Shown: positions 1 to 6,376 of the stretch, one piece after another
Position numbering within the stretch: the first letter of the stretch is position 1
How the letters are laid out: each line of letters opens with the position of its first letter
Source: JBDNFP01 sp041689775
Lineage (GTDB): Bacteria; Bacteroidota; Bacteroidia; Cytophagales; Spirosomataceae
Direction: 5' to 3'
Assembly (NCBI GenBank): GCA_041689775.1
Contig: JBDNFP010000027.1
Coordinates: 1-6,688 of the forward strand
Length of the DNA stretch: 6,688 nucleotides
Program-made: the position numbers and the translations under genes
The notes under the pieces: generated by a model
What the model was told of the DNA's origin: nothing
The model's input: only the letters and a program-made list of their open reading frames with translations
Databases searched by the model: none

Positions 1-2186
1 CTGATGTACTCATTGCCATTAATATGAAGGAGGAAGGCAAAGCGTTTAAAGTAGAAAAATACGAGCACCCCTATCCTCACTGCTGGCGGACGGACAAGCC
101 GGTGCTCTACTACCCAATGGATAGCTGGTTTATTCGTACCACGGCGATGAAAGATAAGCTCGTGGCCTTGAATAAAACCATCAACTGGCAACCCGAAAGT
201 ACCGGCACCGGACGCTTCGGCAACTGGCTGGAAAATCTGGTGGATTGGAACCTGAGCCGTAGCCGGTATTGGGGAACGCCGCTGCCAATTTGGCGTAATG
301 AATTGGGTGAAGAAGTGTGTATTGGTTCGATAGATGAGTTAGTATCGCACTGTGAAGCGGCCAATGAGAAGTTTCAGGTGTGGGTAGCCGAGGGCAAAAC
401 GGAGTACCAGGCGTACCTCGACAAAAACCTTGGCTTTCTGGAATCGAAGGAAAGTAAGCTTGACTTGCACCGTCCTTACGTCGATGAAATCTACTTTGTA
501 TCGGCTTCGGGAAATCTAATGACCCGTGAAGCCGACCTGATCGATGTGTGGTTTGACTCCGGTGCAATGCCCTATGCTCAGTGGCATTATCCATTCGAGA
601 ATCACGATATTTTCAATGAAAGTTTCCCGGCTGACTTTATCAGTGAAGGGGTTGATCAAACACGGGGTTGGTTCTTCACTCTCCACGCAATCGCGGGTAT
701 GCTGTTTGATTCCGTGGCTTTCAAAAACGTAGTATCGACCGGATTGGTACTGGATAAGAGTGGCAACAAGATGTCCAAGCGCCTGGGCAATGCCGTTGAC
801 CCTTTCATGACCTTAAATACCTATGGACCGGATGCTACTCGCTGGTACTTGATAACAAATGCGGAGCCTTGGGATAATTTGAAATTTAATGTTGAAGGTA
901 TCGGAGAAGTACAACGCAAGTTCTTTGGTACGCTGTTTAATACCTATAACTTTTTTGCCCTTTACGCTAATCTGGATGGGTATAAAATAAATCAATCGGA
1001 CCGGGTACCTTACGAGCAGTTGCCTGAGTTGGATCGTTGGATTCTATCCAAGCTGAATACCCTCGTGAAGGAAGTAGGTGATCAGTACGAAAACTATAAT
1101 CCGACGAAAGCGGGCCGTTTGGTGCAGGATTATGTGTGTGATCATTTGTCTAACTGGTACGTACGGTTATCACGCCGTCGCTTCTGGACTGGTAGTACCG
1201 GCACGGCTGAACTTACGGTAAACAAGAAGGCAGCCTACGAGACTTTGCAACACTGTTTAGTAACGGTAAGCCAGTTGATGTCGCCGATTGCACCGTTCTT
1301 TGGTGAGTGGCTTTACAAGAATCTTACCGATGGTGTTCGGGAGGAGTCAAAGGCAGGAAATACTCCGTTTGCTCACGATTCAGTCCATCTAACGCTGTGG
1401 CATCCGGTAGAATACAGTTGGATTGATCAGGACCTGGAAGAATCTATGCAATTGGCTCAGGAAATCAGTTCGCTGGTTCACTCGTTGCGAAAAGGGAACA
1501 AAATAAAAGTGCGTCAACCACTCTCTAAGGTACTGATACCCGTGTTGAGTGCAAAAACGCGTCGTCAAATTGAAAATATTGTACCTATTATTTTGTCGGA
1601 GGTCAATATCAAAACAGTCGAATTTGTACAGGACGATAGTGGCATTTTGAAAAAGAAAATTAAGCCTAACTTCAAAGCGCTCGGCCCTAAATTTGGGCCC
1701 AAAATGAAGGAGGTTGCCGCGGCTATATCGGCCATGACGGAAGAAGATATTAAAGTATTGGAGCGCGATAACGAGTTTCCGCTTTCAATCAGCAGCGACC
1801 CCGGTACACCGGTCTTTATCACACTTCACGAAGTGGAAATTATTGCCGAAGACGTGCCGGGCTGGTTAGTAGCGAGCGAAGGAAGCCTTACCGTAGCTTT
1901 GGATATTACGATCACCGAAAACCTCCGCAAAGAAGGTATTGCCCGTGATTTTGTAAATCGTATCCAAAACTTGCGGAAGGATAGTGGCTTTGAGGTAACG
2001 GATAAAATCCGGATAAGTCTTCTAAACGATGATGCCACCCTCACCGAAGCTATTTCTTCCCAAAAAGACTATATCTGTCAGGAAGTTCAAGCCGTTGGGC
2101 TGGATCTGGTAGTTGACCTGAACGGACAAGCCGTGGAGATCGAAATGGATGAGTTTACGCTGAAAGTAAAAGTAGAGGTAGTGTAG
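1..2186 (+). CDS. ileS: Isoleucyl-tRNA synthetase, C-terminal two thirds (5' end outside window)
   Basis: Cytoplasmic enzyme that charges tRNA-Ile with isoleucine using ATP. The frame is open from the left edge (codons from base 3), so the ATG at 24 is internal and not the true start. About 727 residues are visible; I expect roughly 1,100 in full, so the HIGH motif and most of the CP1 editing domain lie upstream. What remains starts at the end of CP1 (HPYPHCWR...PMDSWF). It continues through the second half of the catalytic fold with WFDSG (549-563), DQTRGWFF (from 654) and the ATP-loop motif KMSKR (768-782). The anticodon-binding helical domain follows (ELDRWILSKLN...LSNWYVRLSRRRFW, about 1029-1190), then a long C-terminal region (LSEVNIKTVEF...KPNFKALGPKFGPKM). 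No C-terminal zinc-binding cysteine cluster is present, and the loop reads KMSKR rather than KMSKS. Both fit the eukaryote-like type 2 class (inference). The gene ends in TAG just before a hairpin terminator, with no codirectional neighbour downstream. Confidence 0.97.
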   Translation, partial: DVLIAINMKEEGKAFKVEKYEHPYPHCWRTDKPVLYYPMDSWFIRTTAMKDKLVALNKTINWQPESTGTGRFGNWLENLVDWNLSRSRYWGTPLPIWRNELGEEVCIGSIDELVSHCEAANEKFQVWVAEGKTEYQAYLDKNLGFLESKESKLDLHRPYVDEIYFVSASGNLMTREADLIDVWFDSGAMPYAQWHYPFENHDIFNESFPADFISEGVDQTRGWFFTLHAIAGMLFDSVAFKNVVSTGLVLDKSGNKMSKRLGNAVDPFMTLNTYGPDATRWYLITNAEPWDNLKFNVEGIGEVQRKFFGTLFNTYNFFALYANLDGYKINQSDRVPYEQLPELDRWILSKLNTLVKEVGDQYENYNPTKAGRLVQDYVCDHLSNWYVRLSRRRFWTGSTGTAELTVNKKAAYETLQHCLVTVSQLMSPIAPFFGEWLYKNLTDGVREESKAGNTPFAHDSVHLTLWHPVEYSWIDQDLEESMQLAQEISSLVHSLRKGNKIKVRQPLSKVLIPVLSAKTRRQIENIVPIILSEVNIKTVEFVQDDSGILKKKIKPNFKALGPKFGPKMKEVAAAISAMTEEDIKVLERDNEFPLSISSDPGTPVFITLHEVEIIAEDVPGWLVASEGSLTVALDITITENLRKEGIARDFVNRIQNLRKDSGFEVTDKIRISLLNDDATLTEAISSQKDYICQEVQAVGLDLVVDLNGQAVEIEMDEFTLKVKVEVV

Positions 2187-2211
2187 ACTCCTTCTGTTGA
2201 TATTGAAGTAT

Positions 2212-2247
2212 AAAAAGCCTTCGAGGAGTGATCCTCGAAGGCTTTTT
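2212..2247. terminator. Bidirectional intrinsic terminator between ileS and the M23 peptidase gene
   Basis: A perfect inverted repeat: left arm 2212-2227, loop GTGA 2228-2231, right arm 2232-2247. The 16-bp stem has a GC-rich core flanked by five A on the left and five T on the right, so each strand reads a stem ending in a short U tract. It lies 25 bases past the ileS stop and 46 bases past the stop of the convergent peptidase gene. It can therefore end transcripts from both sides. Folding energy was not computed. Confidence 0.92.
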
Positions 2248-2293
2248 ATAAGGGGCTGATGACTACCAACCTAACGGCTAACCGCTCTATTGA

Positions 2294-3091
2294 TTAATCT
2301 CCTTCGTCCCACCCTTTAACTTCCGCTTGACGAAGCCATGCCAGGGTATTGGCGGGCTCGGGTAGGTATTCAGGGGTCAGGCGTAAAAACATCATGTGTA
2401 CGTGGGTAGGGGAGCGCTCCTTGTAGGCATTGAAGCCAGTACGCCCTACTTCGCCAATTTTCTCACCTGCCTCTACCCACTGACCGGGTTCTACCACGAC
2501 GCGGTTATTGTGAGCGTAGTAAAAGAGCCCGTTTAGGCAAGGATCATAGACCCAGATAAAATTGCCCCCCCGGAGTTCACTAGCGGGTTGCCAGTCTTTT
2601 TCTACGGCTAACACAATTCCTCTGGTGAAGGATAATAGATCGACCGGATTACACATGTAGTCATCAATATTATCCTGATTACCATCCCGGATAAACAGAT
2701 CATGCGCCGGATGGCTTCCCCTTACATCCATATCAAAAAGATCGAAACCATTGGCACGAAAGCCTTTACCTCCTCCACCAATTGAGTACCGTAGGTTGTA
2801 GCCGCGTAGCGGATACACAAAGGTAGGAGAATTGCCGGGCCCACAAGGGTCGGGATCTTGGACTAGTTGCCGCAAATTTTTCATGATAACCTTGAACAAA
2901 CCTGCCGCTGAGTCGGGGCTAATGGTACGTTCACGGATATCAACCTGTAATTTTTGAAACTGAAAGCAGTAACTTAGTATTTGCTCGGCCCGAGTATCTA
3001 CCTTACTCCAACCGGTCAGGACAAAGATTAAACCTATTGCAAAACTGGTATTTAAGATATTTTTCAAAGTCATACTTCCAAAGGTATTCAT
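2294..3091 (-). CDS. M23 family metallopeptidase (LytM-like), exported
   Basis: Predicted zinc metallopeptidase of the LytM/M23 family; such enzymes usually cut peptide cross-links in peptidoglycan outside the cytoplasm. Length is 265 residues from the ATG at 3091. Zinc ligands are visible as H127-xxx-D131 (HPAHD) and the HxH pair H230/H232 (THVHM), with the supporting histidine H194 in YYAH. The usual glycine-rich beta-strand signatures are present (RGGNFIWVYDP, EPGQWVEAGEKIGEVGRTG). An N-terminal hydrophobic stretch at residues 16-27 suggests a signal peptide or membrane anchor; no clear signal peptidase I site or lipobox is seen. An in-frame ATG at residue 7 (3073) is a reasonable alternative start, since neither has a strong ribosome site. 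An acidic segment DGNQDNIDD (136-144) follows the first zinc motif. Four cysteines (42, 83, 147, 185) lie outside the hydrophobic segment and could form disulfides. The gene converges on ileS across a shared terminator and diverges from the reductase gene. The physiological substrate cannot be read from the sequence. Confidence 0.93.
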   Translation of the reverse strand: MNTFGSMTLKNILNTSFAIGLIFVLTGWSKVDTRAEQILSYCFQFQKLQVDIRERTISPDSAAGLFKVIMKNLRQLVQDPDPCGPGNSPTFVYPLRGYNLRYSIGGGGKGFRANGFDLFDMDVRGSHPAHDLFIRDGNQDNIDDYMCNPVDLLSFTRGIVLAVEKDWQPASELRGGNFIWVYDPCLNGLFYYAHNNRVVVEPGQWVEAGEKIGEVGRTGFNAYKERSPTHVHMMFLRLTPEYLPEPANTLAWLRQAEVKGWDEGD

Positions 3092-3225
3092 TAGGACTGT
3101 CCAGGATTACAATACGAATATACAATATTAATACCGACACGAGCGCCAGTGCTGATGTTAAGAGTATAAATGAACGATTCCCGATTTTGTATTAAATAAC
3201 CAAACTTACAATTAACCAATTTATT
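3092..3225. promoter_or_regulatory. Divergent intergenic region between peptidase and reductase genes
   Basis: This 134-bp A/T-rich gap separates two outward-facing genes and must hold promoters for both unless the starts lie inside the genes. The best match to the Bacteroidota -7 element TAnnTTTG is TAAGTTTG on the minus strand at 3201-3208, facing the peptidase gene and giving a leader of about 100 bases. The matching -33 TTTG is not convincing, because the expected place overlaps the first codons of the reductase. No credible promoter was recognised for the plus strand. A short direct repeat TACAATA (3108-3114 and 3121-3127) is present and may be chance. The location is sound, but the individual motif is weakly supported. 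Confidence 0.4.
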
Positions 3226-4197
3226 ATGAACTACCGAAGATTTGGGCGGACCGATTGGCAAGTGAGCGAAATAGGCTACGGTATGTGGGGCCTCGCCGGT
3301 TGGACCGGTTCAGATATCAAAGAAGTCGAGGAATCTCTTGATTTGGCGGTTGAGTTAGGGTGCAACTTTTTTGATACCGCCTGGGGCTACGCGGAGGGTA
3401 AAAGCGAGCAAATTCTGGGAGAACTAATTCGTAGAAACCCCGGAAAGAAATTATACACCGCCACTAAAATTCCTCCCAAGAATAGGAACTGGCCCTCGAA
3501 GTCTGAATTTTCATTAGATGATGTTTTCCCGGCAGAATATATTGTAGAATATACCGAAAAAAGCTTAAAAAACCTAGGTGCTGAGTGCATCGATCTGATG
3601 CAATTCCACGTCTGGGAAGACCACTGGGCTGATCGGGATGAATGGAAAGAGGCTATTCAGAAACTTACCAAAGAAGGAAAAGTACAAGCCTGGGGCCTTA
3701 GTGTAAACCGTTGGGAGCCCGATAACTCCCTGGAAACCATCAAGACTGGTTTGATCGACGCGGTACAGGTAATCTATAATATTTTTGATCAGGCTCCGGT
3801 TGATAACCTTTTCCCTCTGTGTCGTAAACATGACGTAGGGGTAATTGCCCGGGTACCCTTCGATGAAGGAACCTTGACCGGAACTTTGACGAAAGAAACT
3901 ACTTTCCCGGCTAATGACTGGCGCTCAACTTACTTTGTGCCCGAAAACCTGAACAGTAGCGTAGAGCATGCCGATGCGCTGAAACCACTGGTGCCCGCCG
4001 GAATGAGTATGCCCGAAATGGCACTTCGGTTTATTTTGGAAAATGATGACGTGGCCACCACCATACCCGGGATGCGGAAACTTCCCCACGTAAAGGCAAA
4101 TATTGCCAGCAGCGACGGAGTAGGGTTGCCGGGCGATTTACTGGATCAACTGAAAAAAAATCGTTGGGACCGGGCCCCAACCGAATGGTCACAGTAG
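3226..4197 (+). CDS. Aldo/keto reductase
   Basis: NAD(P)H-dependent oxidoreductase of the aldo/keto reductase superfamily, a cytoplasmic (alpha/beta)8-barrel enzyme that reduces aldehydes or ketones. Its 323 residues are a complete family length. The catalytic tetrad is intact: D50 and Y55 in FFDTAWGY, K81 in TATK, and H128 in LMQFHVWED. The cofactor-binding end is present as IPGMRKLPHVKAN (280-292). The protein starts with the typical NYRRFGRTDWQVSEIGYG strand and has no signal peptide. The C-terminus NRWDRAPTEWSQ looks complete. The ATG at 3226 is preceded by A/T-rich sequence without a Shine-Dalgarno motif, as is common in Bacteroidota. A second in-frame stop (TAA at 4201) backs up the TAG. 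An A8 run at 4153-4160 near the end does not break the frame. I infer a general carbonyl reductase, and no substrate can be assigned from its neighbours, which are unrelated. Confidence 0.95.
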   Translation: MNYRRFGRTDWQVSEIGYGMWGLAGWTGSDIKEVEESLDLAVELGCNFFDTAWGYAEGKSEQILGELIRRNPGKKLYTATKIPPKNRNWPSKSEFSLDDVFPAEYIVEYTEKSLKNLGAECIDLMQFHVWEDHWADRDEWKEAIQKLTKEGKVQAWGLSVNRWEPDNSLETIKTGLIDAVQVIYNIFDQAPVDNLFPLCRKHDVGVIARVPFDEGTLTGTLTKETTFPANDWRSTYFVPENLNSSVEHADALKPLVPAGMSMPEMALRFILENDDVATTIPGMRKLPHVKANIASSDGVGLPGDLLDQLKKNRWDRAPTEWSQ

Positions 4198-4309
4198 AAG
4201 TAATACCACTCATCTACGTACAGTGCCGTTCAAGATAAAATCTGTAACGGGACAAGCCTATGGAGAGTCTTTGAGTTTAATGTTTAAAACTTAAAAAACT
4301 TCAAAAGCC
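4198..4309. other. Intergenic gap between reductase and small secreted protein
   Basis: A 112-bp gap between two codirectional genes. I see no strong hairpin with a T tract that would end the reductase transcript. The only inverted repeat noticed is five base pairs (4226-4230 with 4246-4250) around a 15-base loop, too weak to call. The last 40 bases are A/T-rich (TTTGAGTTTAATGTTTAAAAC) and could hold a promoter for the next gene, but no element pair with the Bacteroidota spacing was found. Cotranscription with the reductase gene remains possible. Confidence 0.35.
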
Positions 4310-4723
4310 ATGAAAAACGTAAAAAGAATGTTGGTAGTAGCCCTTTGCGGCGTAATGATGAGTGGAGTTGTGATGGCATCGAACGGGCCGGGCACAACTA
4401 AAAATGGGGATAAAAAAAATGACCCATTTGAAGTAGGTATGTACCGGATTCAAAACTCACTTAGTATGAAAGTACTATTAGAAAAAGAAGCCGGAGAGAA
4501 GGTTTTTGTGCGCTTGTTGAACCAAAAAGGGCAAGTATTGTACGAAGAAACATTAAACAAGAAAATGAGTAAGTACTCCCGGAACTTCGATTTTTCGCAA
4601 GTTAACGATGGTAAATATACTCTGGAAGTTACCGATGGAAAGCACAGCGTTCGGAAGGAGATACGTTTATCCACCAAAGATATCGTCGAAACACCAGGAC
4701 GCACGCTGGTAGCGATGAACTAG
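4310..4723 (+). CDS. Small secreted beta-rich protein of unknown function
   Basis: I do not recognise a named family with certainty. The 137-residue product has a clear Sec signal peptide: basic start MKNVKR, hydrophobic core 7-22, and a likely signal peptidase I site after VMA (A23/S24). A short polar linker with GTTKNGDKKND follows. Residues 48-120 then form an alternating strand pattern (MKVLLEKEAGEKVFVRLLNQKGQVLYEET...FDFSQVNDGKYTLEVTDGKHSVRKEIRL) that reads like a small Ig-like beta-sandwich. The layout 'V.L.N..G.V...F....V.DG.Y.L.V.DG' resembles DUF3244-type proteins and the beta-sandwich of type IX secretion sorting domains. However, 17 more residues follow it, and the C-terminus AMN lacks the usual basic tail. 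The mature protein is probably periplasmic or surface-located. The gene ends in tandem stops (TAG TAG) just before a strong hairpin terminator and has no functional link to its neighbours that I can see. Confidence 0.85.
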   Translation: MKNVKRMLVVALCGVMMSGVVMASNGPGTTKNGDKKNDPFEVGMYRIQNSLSMKVLLEKEAGEKVFVRLLNQKGQVLYEETLNKKMSKYSRNFDFSQVNDGKYTLEVTDGKHSVRKEIRLSTKDIVETPGRTLVAMN

Positions 4724-4735
4724 TAGTCAAAAATG

Positions 4736-4778
4736 TAGTAAAGGCGAGACAGGATAAAGTCCTGTCTCGCCTTTACTA
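4736..4778. terminator. Long perfect hairpin, bidirectional terminator
   Basis: Left arm 4736-4754 and right arm 4760-4778 are exact reverse complements over 19 bp, with the loop TAAAG at 4755-4759. The core is GC-rich (GGCGAGACAGGA). The trailing tract is poor: only TTT follows the right arm on the plus strand, and the minus strand has no long U run beyond the stem. It sits 12 bases past the first stop of the small secreted protein and two bases from the stop codon of the convergent esterase gene (TGA at 4781-4783). The placement strongly supports a shared terminator or 3'-end-protecting hairpin for both transcripts. Confidence 0.88.
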
Positions 4779-4780
4779 TT

Positions 4781-5695
4781 TCACTTCATCAATCCCCGGC
4801 TTTTTAGCCACCCTTCCAGAGCAACCGGCCAGTTTTCAACCGAACCTTTCCCGGCAGTACGCATGGCAAAGCCGTGACCACCTGCTGGGTAAATATGTAG
4901 CTCGGCGGGTATCTTATATTGCTTCAACGCCAGATAGTAGTAGATGCTATTTTCAATGGGAACGGAGCCATCGTCCTCGGCATGGACTAAAAAAGTAGGT
5001 GGGGTCGTGGCCGAAACCTGTTTTTCGTTGGAGTAGTACTCTATTAACTCGTCGGACTTTGCGGCTCCCAGTAATTTATCCCGTGAACCACCGTGGGCAT
5101 AGGGTGCATTAAAGGTGATAACCGGATAAATCAAAAGTGCAAAATTGGGCTTTGCCGATTCTCCTCCCTCTTTTTCTTTATCAAAGTGAGTAGATAGGGT
5201 AGCGGCAAGGTGTCCGCCAGCAGAAAACCCCATCACTCCGATTTCGTTGGGATTGACATTCCACTTAGCAGCATTTTGCCGAATAAGCTTCATTCCTTGC
5301 ATAGCATCCATCATGGGCACCTCGTGCTGGCGTACCATAGCGCGTTGATCGGGTAAGCGGTACTTGAGTACAAAAGCCGCAATACCTCTCTTCTTAAACC
5401 ATTCGGCAAGGTCGGAGCCTTCGTGCTCGGCTGCCAGGATGGAGTACCCACCGCCGGGACAAATCATGACCGCTGCACCGGTGGCGTTTTCTTTGGTGGG
5501 TATATAGGCTGTCATCGTTGGAACGGATACCTGACTAATCCGCATGATTCCTCCGGTAGTGGTTGATTTTTCTTCCAGTGTTGTTGGAATTGAATTAGGT
5601 ACTTTGCCTTCTGGCCAAAGCGTAAGTGTTTCGGTTTGGGCCAACGCGTTAAACATGATGGAAGTCAGTGACACAATAAAAAGTATTTTTTTCAT
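4781..5695 (-). CDS. Secreted alpha/beta-hydrolase esterase (BD-FAE / acetylxylan-esterase-like)
   Basis: A 304-residue serine hydrolase, probably an esterase acting outside the cytoplasm. The signal peptide is clear: MKK, a hydrophobic core at 4-16, and a likely cleavage site after ALA (A19/Q20). The alpha/beta-hydrolase fold shows an oxyanion-hole motif CPGGGY (79-84), the nucleophile elbow GFSAGG with S158, the acid D242 in HAEDDGSVP, and H274 in GGHGF, so the catalytic triad is complete. The N-terminal LTLWPEGKVPNSIP segment is typical of Bacteroidota proteins annotated as acetylxylan or feruloyl-type esterases. I infer removal of acyl groups from plant or algal polysaccharides or small esters, but no carbohydrate-active genes are nearby to confirm it. 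The ATG at 5695 is preceded by no Shine-Dalgarno motif. The gene lies 60 bases downstream of the hydroxylase gene on the same strand with no terminator between, so a shared transcript is possible. It ends beside a convergent terminator. Confidence 0.93.
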   Translation of the reverse strand: MKKILFIVSLTSIMFNALAQTETLTLWPEGKVPNSIPTTLEEKSTTTGGIMRISQVSVPTMTAYIPTKENATGAAVMICPGGGYSILAAEHEGSDLAEWFKKRGIAAFVLKYRLPDQRAMVRQHEVPMMDAMQGMKLIRQNAAKWNVNPNEIGVMGFSAGGHLAATLSTHFDKEKEGGESAKPNFALLIYPVITFNAPYAHGGSRDKLLGAAKSDELIEYYSNEKQVSATTPPTFLVHAEDDGSVPIENSIYYYLALKQYKIPAELHIYPAGGHGFAMRTAGKGSVENWPVALEGWLKSRGLMK

Positions 5696-5755
5696 ACACG
5701 ATGGAACGTTTTAGTAAATCAAAGACAATCCATTCGAAAAAATACCCACTTTACA

Positions 5756-6376
5756 TCAACGTGTACGAAGCCAGCCCGTAATGCTACGGCGGTTGCGGGA
5801 GGCGATTAGTACTTCGTGTTCTAGCTTATCGCTTTCAAAACAGACGAGTCGCCCGGCAATGGGTTGAACAATTTTGATTTCATTTTCGGCTGGGTACAGC
5901 ATTAACTGACCTCCATCCTGCGGCTGCCAATTTTCATTCAGGTAGCAAATGACGGATAATTTCCGGTGAGAATCGGTCCTGAATCGGTCGAGGTGGCGCT
6001 TGTAAGAGGCTCCAACCGGGTATTCGGCATAGTGAAACTCAGAATCTAGTAAACCCAGGTAGCAAGTTCGGTTGAAGTATTCAATCAGGGATTGAATACG
6101 GGCGAAGTACACAGTTTCGATCGGAAACTGTCCTTCTTCGGGTAGCCAACATATAAGGTCACCCCTGATTTTCGTCAGGATTTGTTTGCCGGCCTGATTG
6201 CCAACGGCAGCGGGCCTAAACTGCTTGGTCTGTTGTCGAAGATCGAATGCTTTGTTGAGTGCCGTTACCTCTTCCTGACTCAGGATAAAGTCAGAAAACC
6301 CATAGCCTTGGGTAAGGATGCCGTCAATAATCTTTTCAAACTCGTTTTCGAGTAGAATTGCACCGGGAGAAACCAT
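5756..6376 (-). CDS. 2-oxoglutarate/Fe(II) dioxygenase, PHD/EGLN-like prolyl 4-hydroxylase family
   Basis: Cytoplasmic non-haem iron oxygenase that couples decarboxylation of 2-oxoglutarate to substrate hydroxylation. I prefer the ATG at 6376, giving 206 residues; the longer 219-residue frame must start with TTG at 6415 and only adds an A/T-rich leader-like stretch. Numbered from that ATG, the iron ligands are H128 and D130 (YKRHLDRF) and H187 (LEHEVL). The 2-oxoglutarate arginine is R197 (RRSITGW), and Y145 in VICYLN matches the 2-oxoglutarate-contacting tyrosine of human PHD2. Further shared features are IRGDLICWL (70-78), EYPVG before the HxD motif, and LNENWQPQDGGQL. Together they place it near PHD2/EGLN and bacterial homologues such as the Pseudomonas enzyme known to hydroxylate elongation factor Tu. 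No signal peptide is seen. The substrate here is not known. The next gene on the same strand is the esterase, 60 bases downstream. Confidence 0.9.
   Translation of the reverse strand: MVSPGAILLENEFEKIIDGILTQGYGFSDFILSQEEVTALNKAFDLRQQTKQFRPAAVGNQAGKQILTKIRGDLICWLPEEGQFPIETVYFARIQSLIEYFNRTCYLGLLDSEFHYAEYPVGASYKRHLDRFRTDSHRKLSVICYLNENWQPQDGGQLMLYPAENEIKIVQPIAGRLVCFESDKLEHEVLIASRNRRSITGWLRTR

Noticed and set aside
110..594. Antisense open frames of 84 and 137 codons within ileS
   Set aside because: They lie opposite a strongly conserved coding region, show low-complexity composition rich in S, P, R and T, and have no recognisable motif; they are shadows.
1565..2044. Antisense open frames of 85 and 72 codons in the 3' part of ileS
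   Set aside because: Opposite a clear coding frame, with no promoter, start context or domain pattern of their own.
4226..4250. Inverted repeat downstream of the reductase gene as a terminator
   Set aside because: Only five base pairs around a 15-base loop and no T tract; expected by chance.
4310..4723. Small secreted protein as a type IX secretion cargo
   Set aside because: The sorting-like domain is not at the extreme C-terminus and the usual basic terminal residues are absent, so cargo status is not supported.
4750..6292. Shared 12-mer CAGGATAAAGTC in the terminator loop region (4750-4761) and in the hydroxylase gene (6281-6292)
   Set aside because: One exact 12-mer match between two sites is expected by chance in a window of this size, and the flanks do not match.
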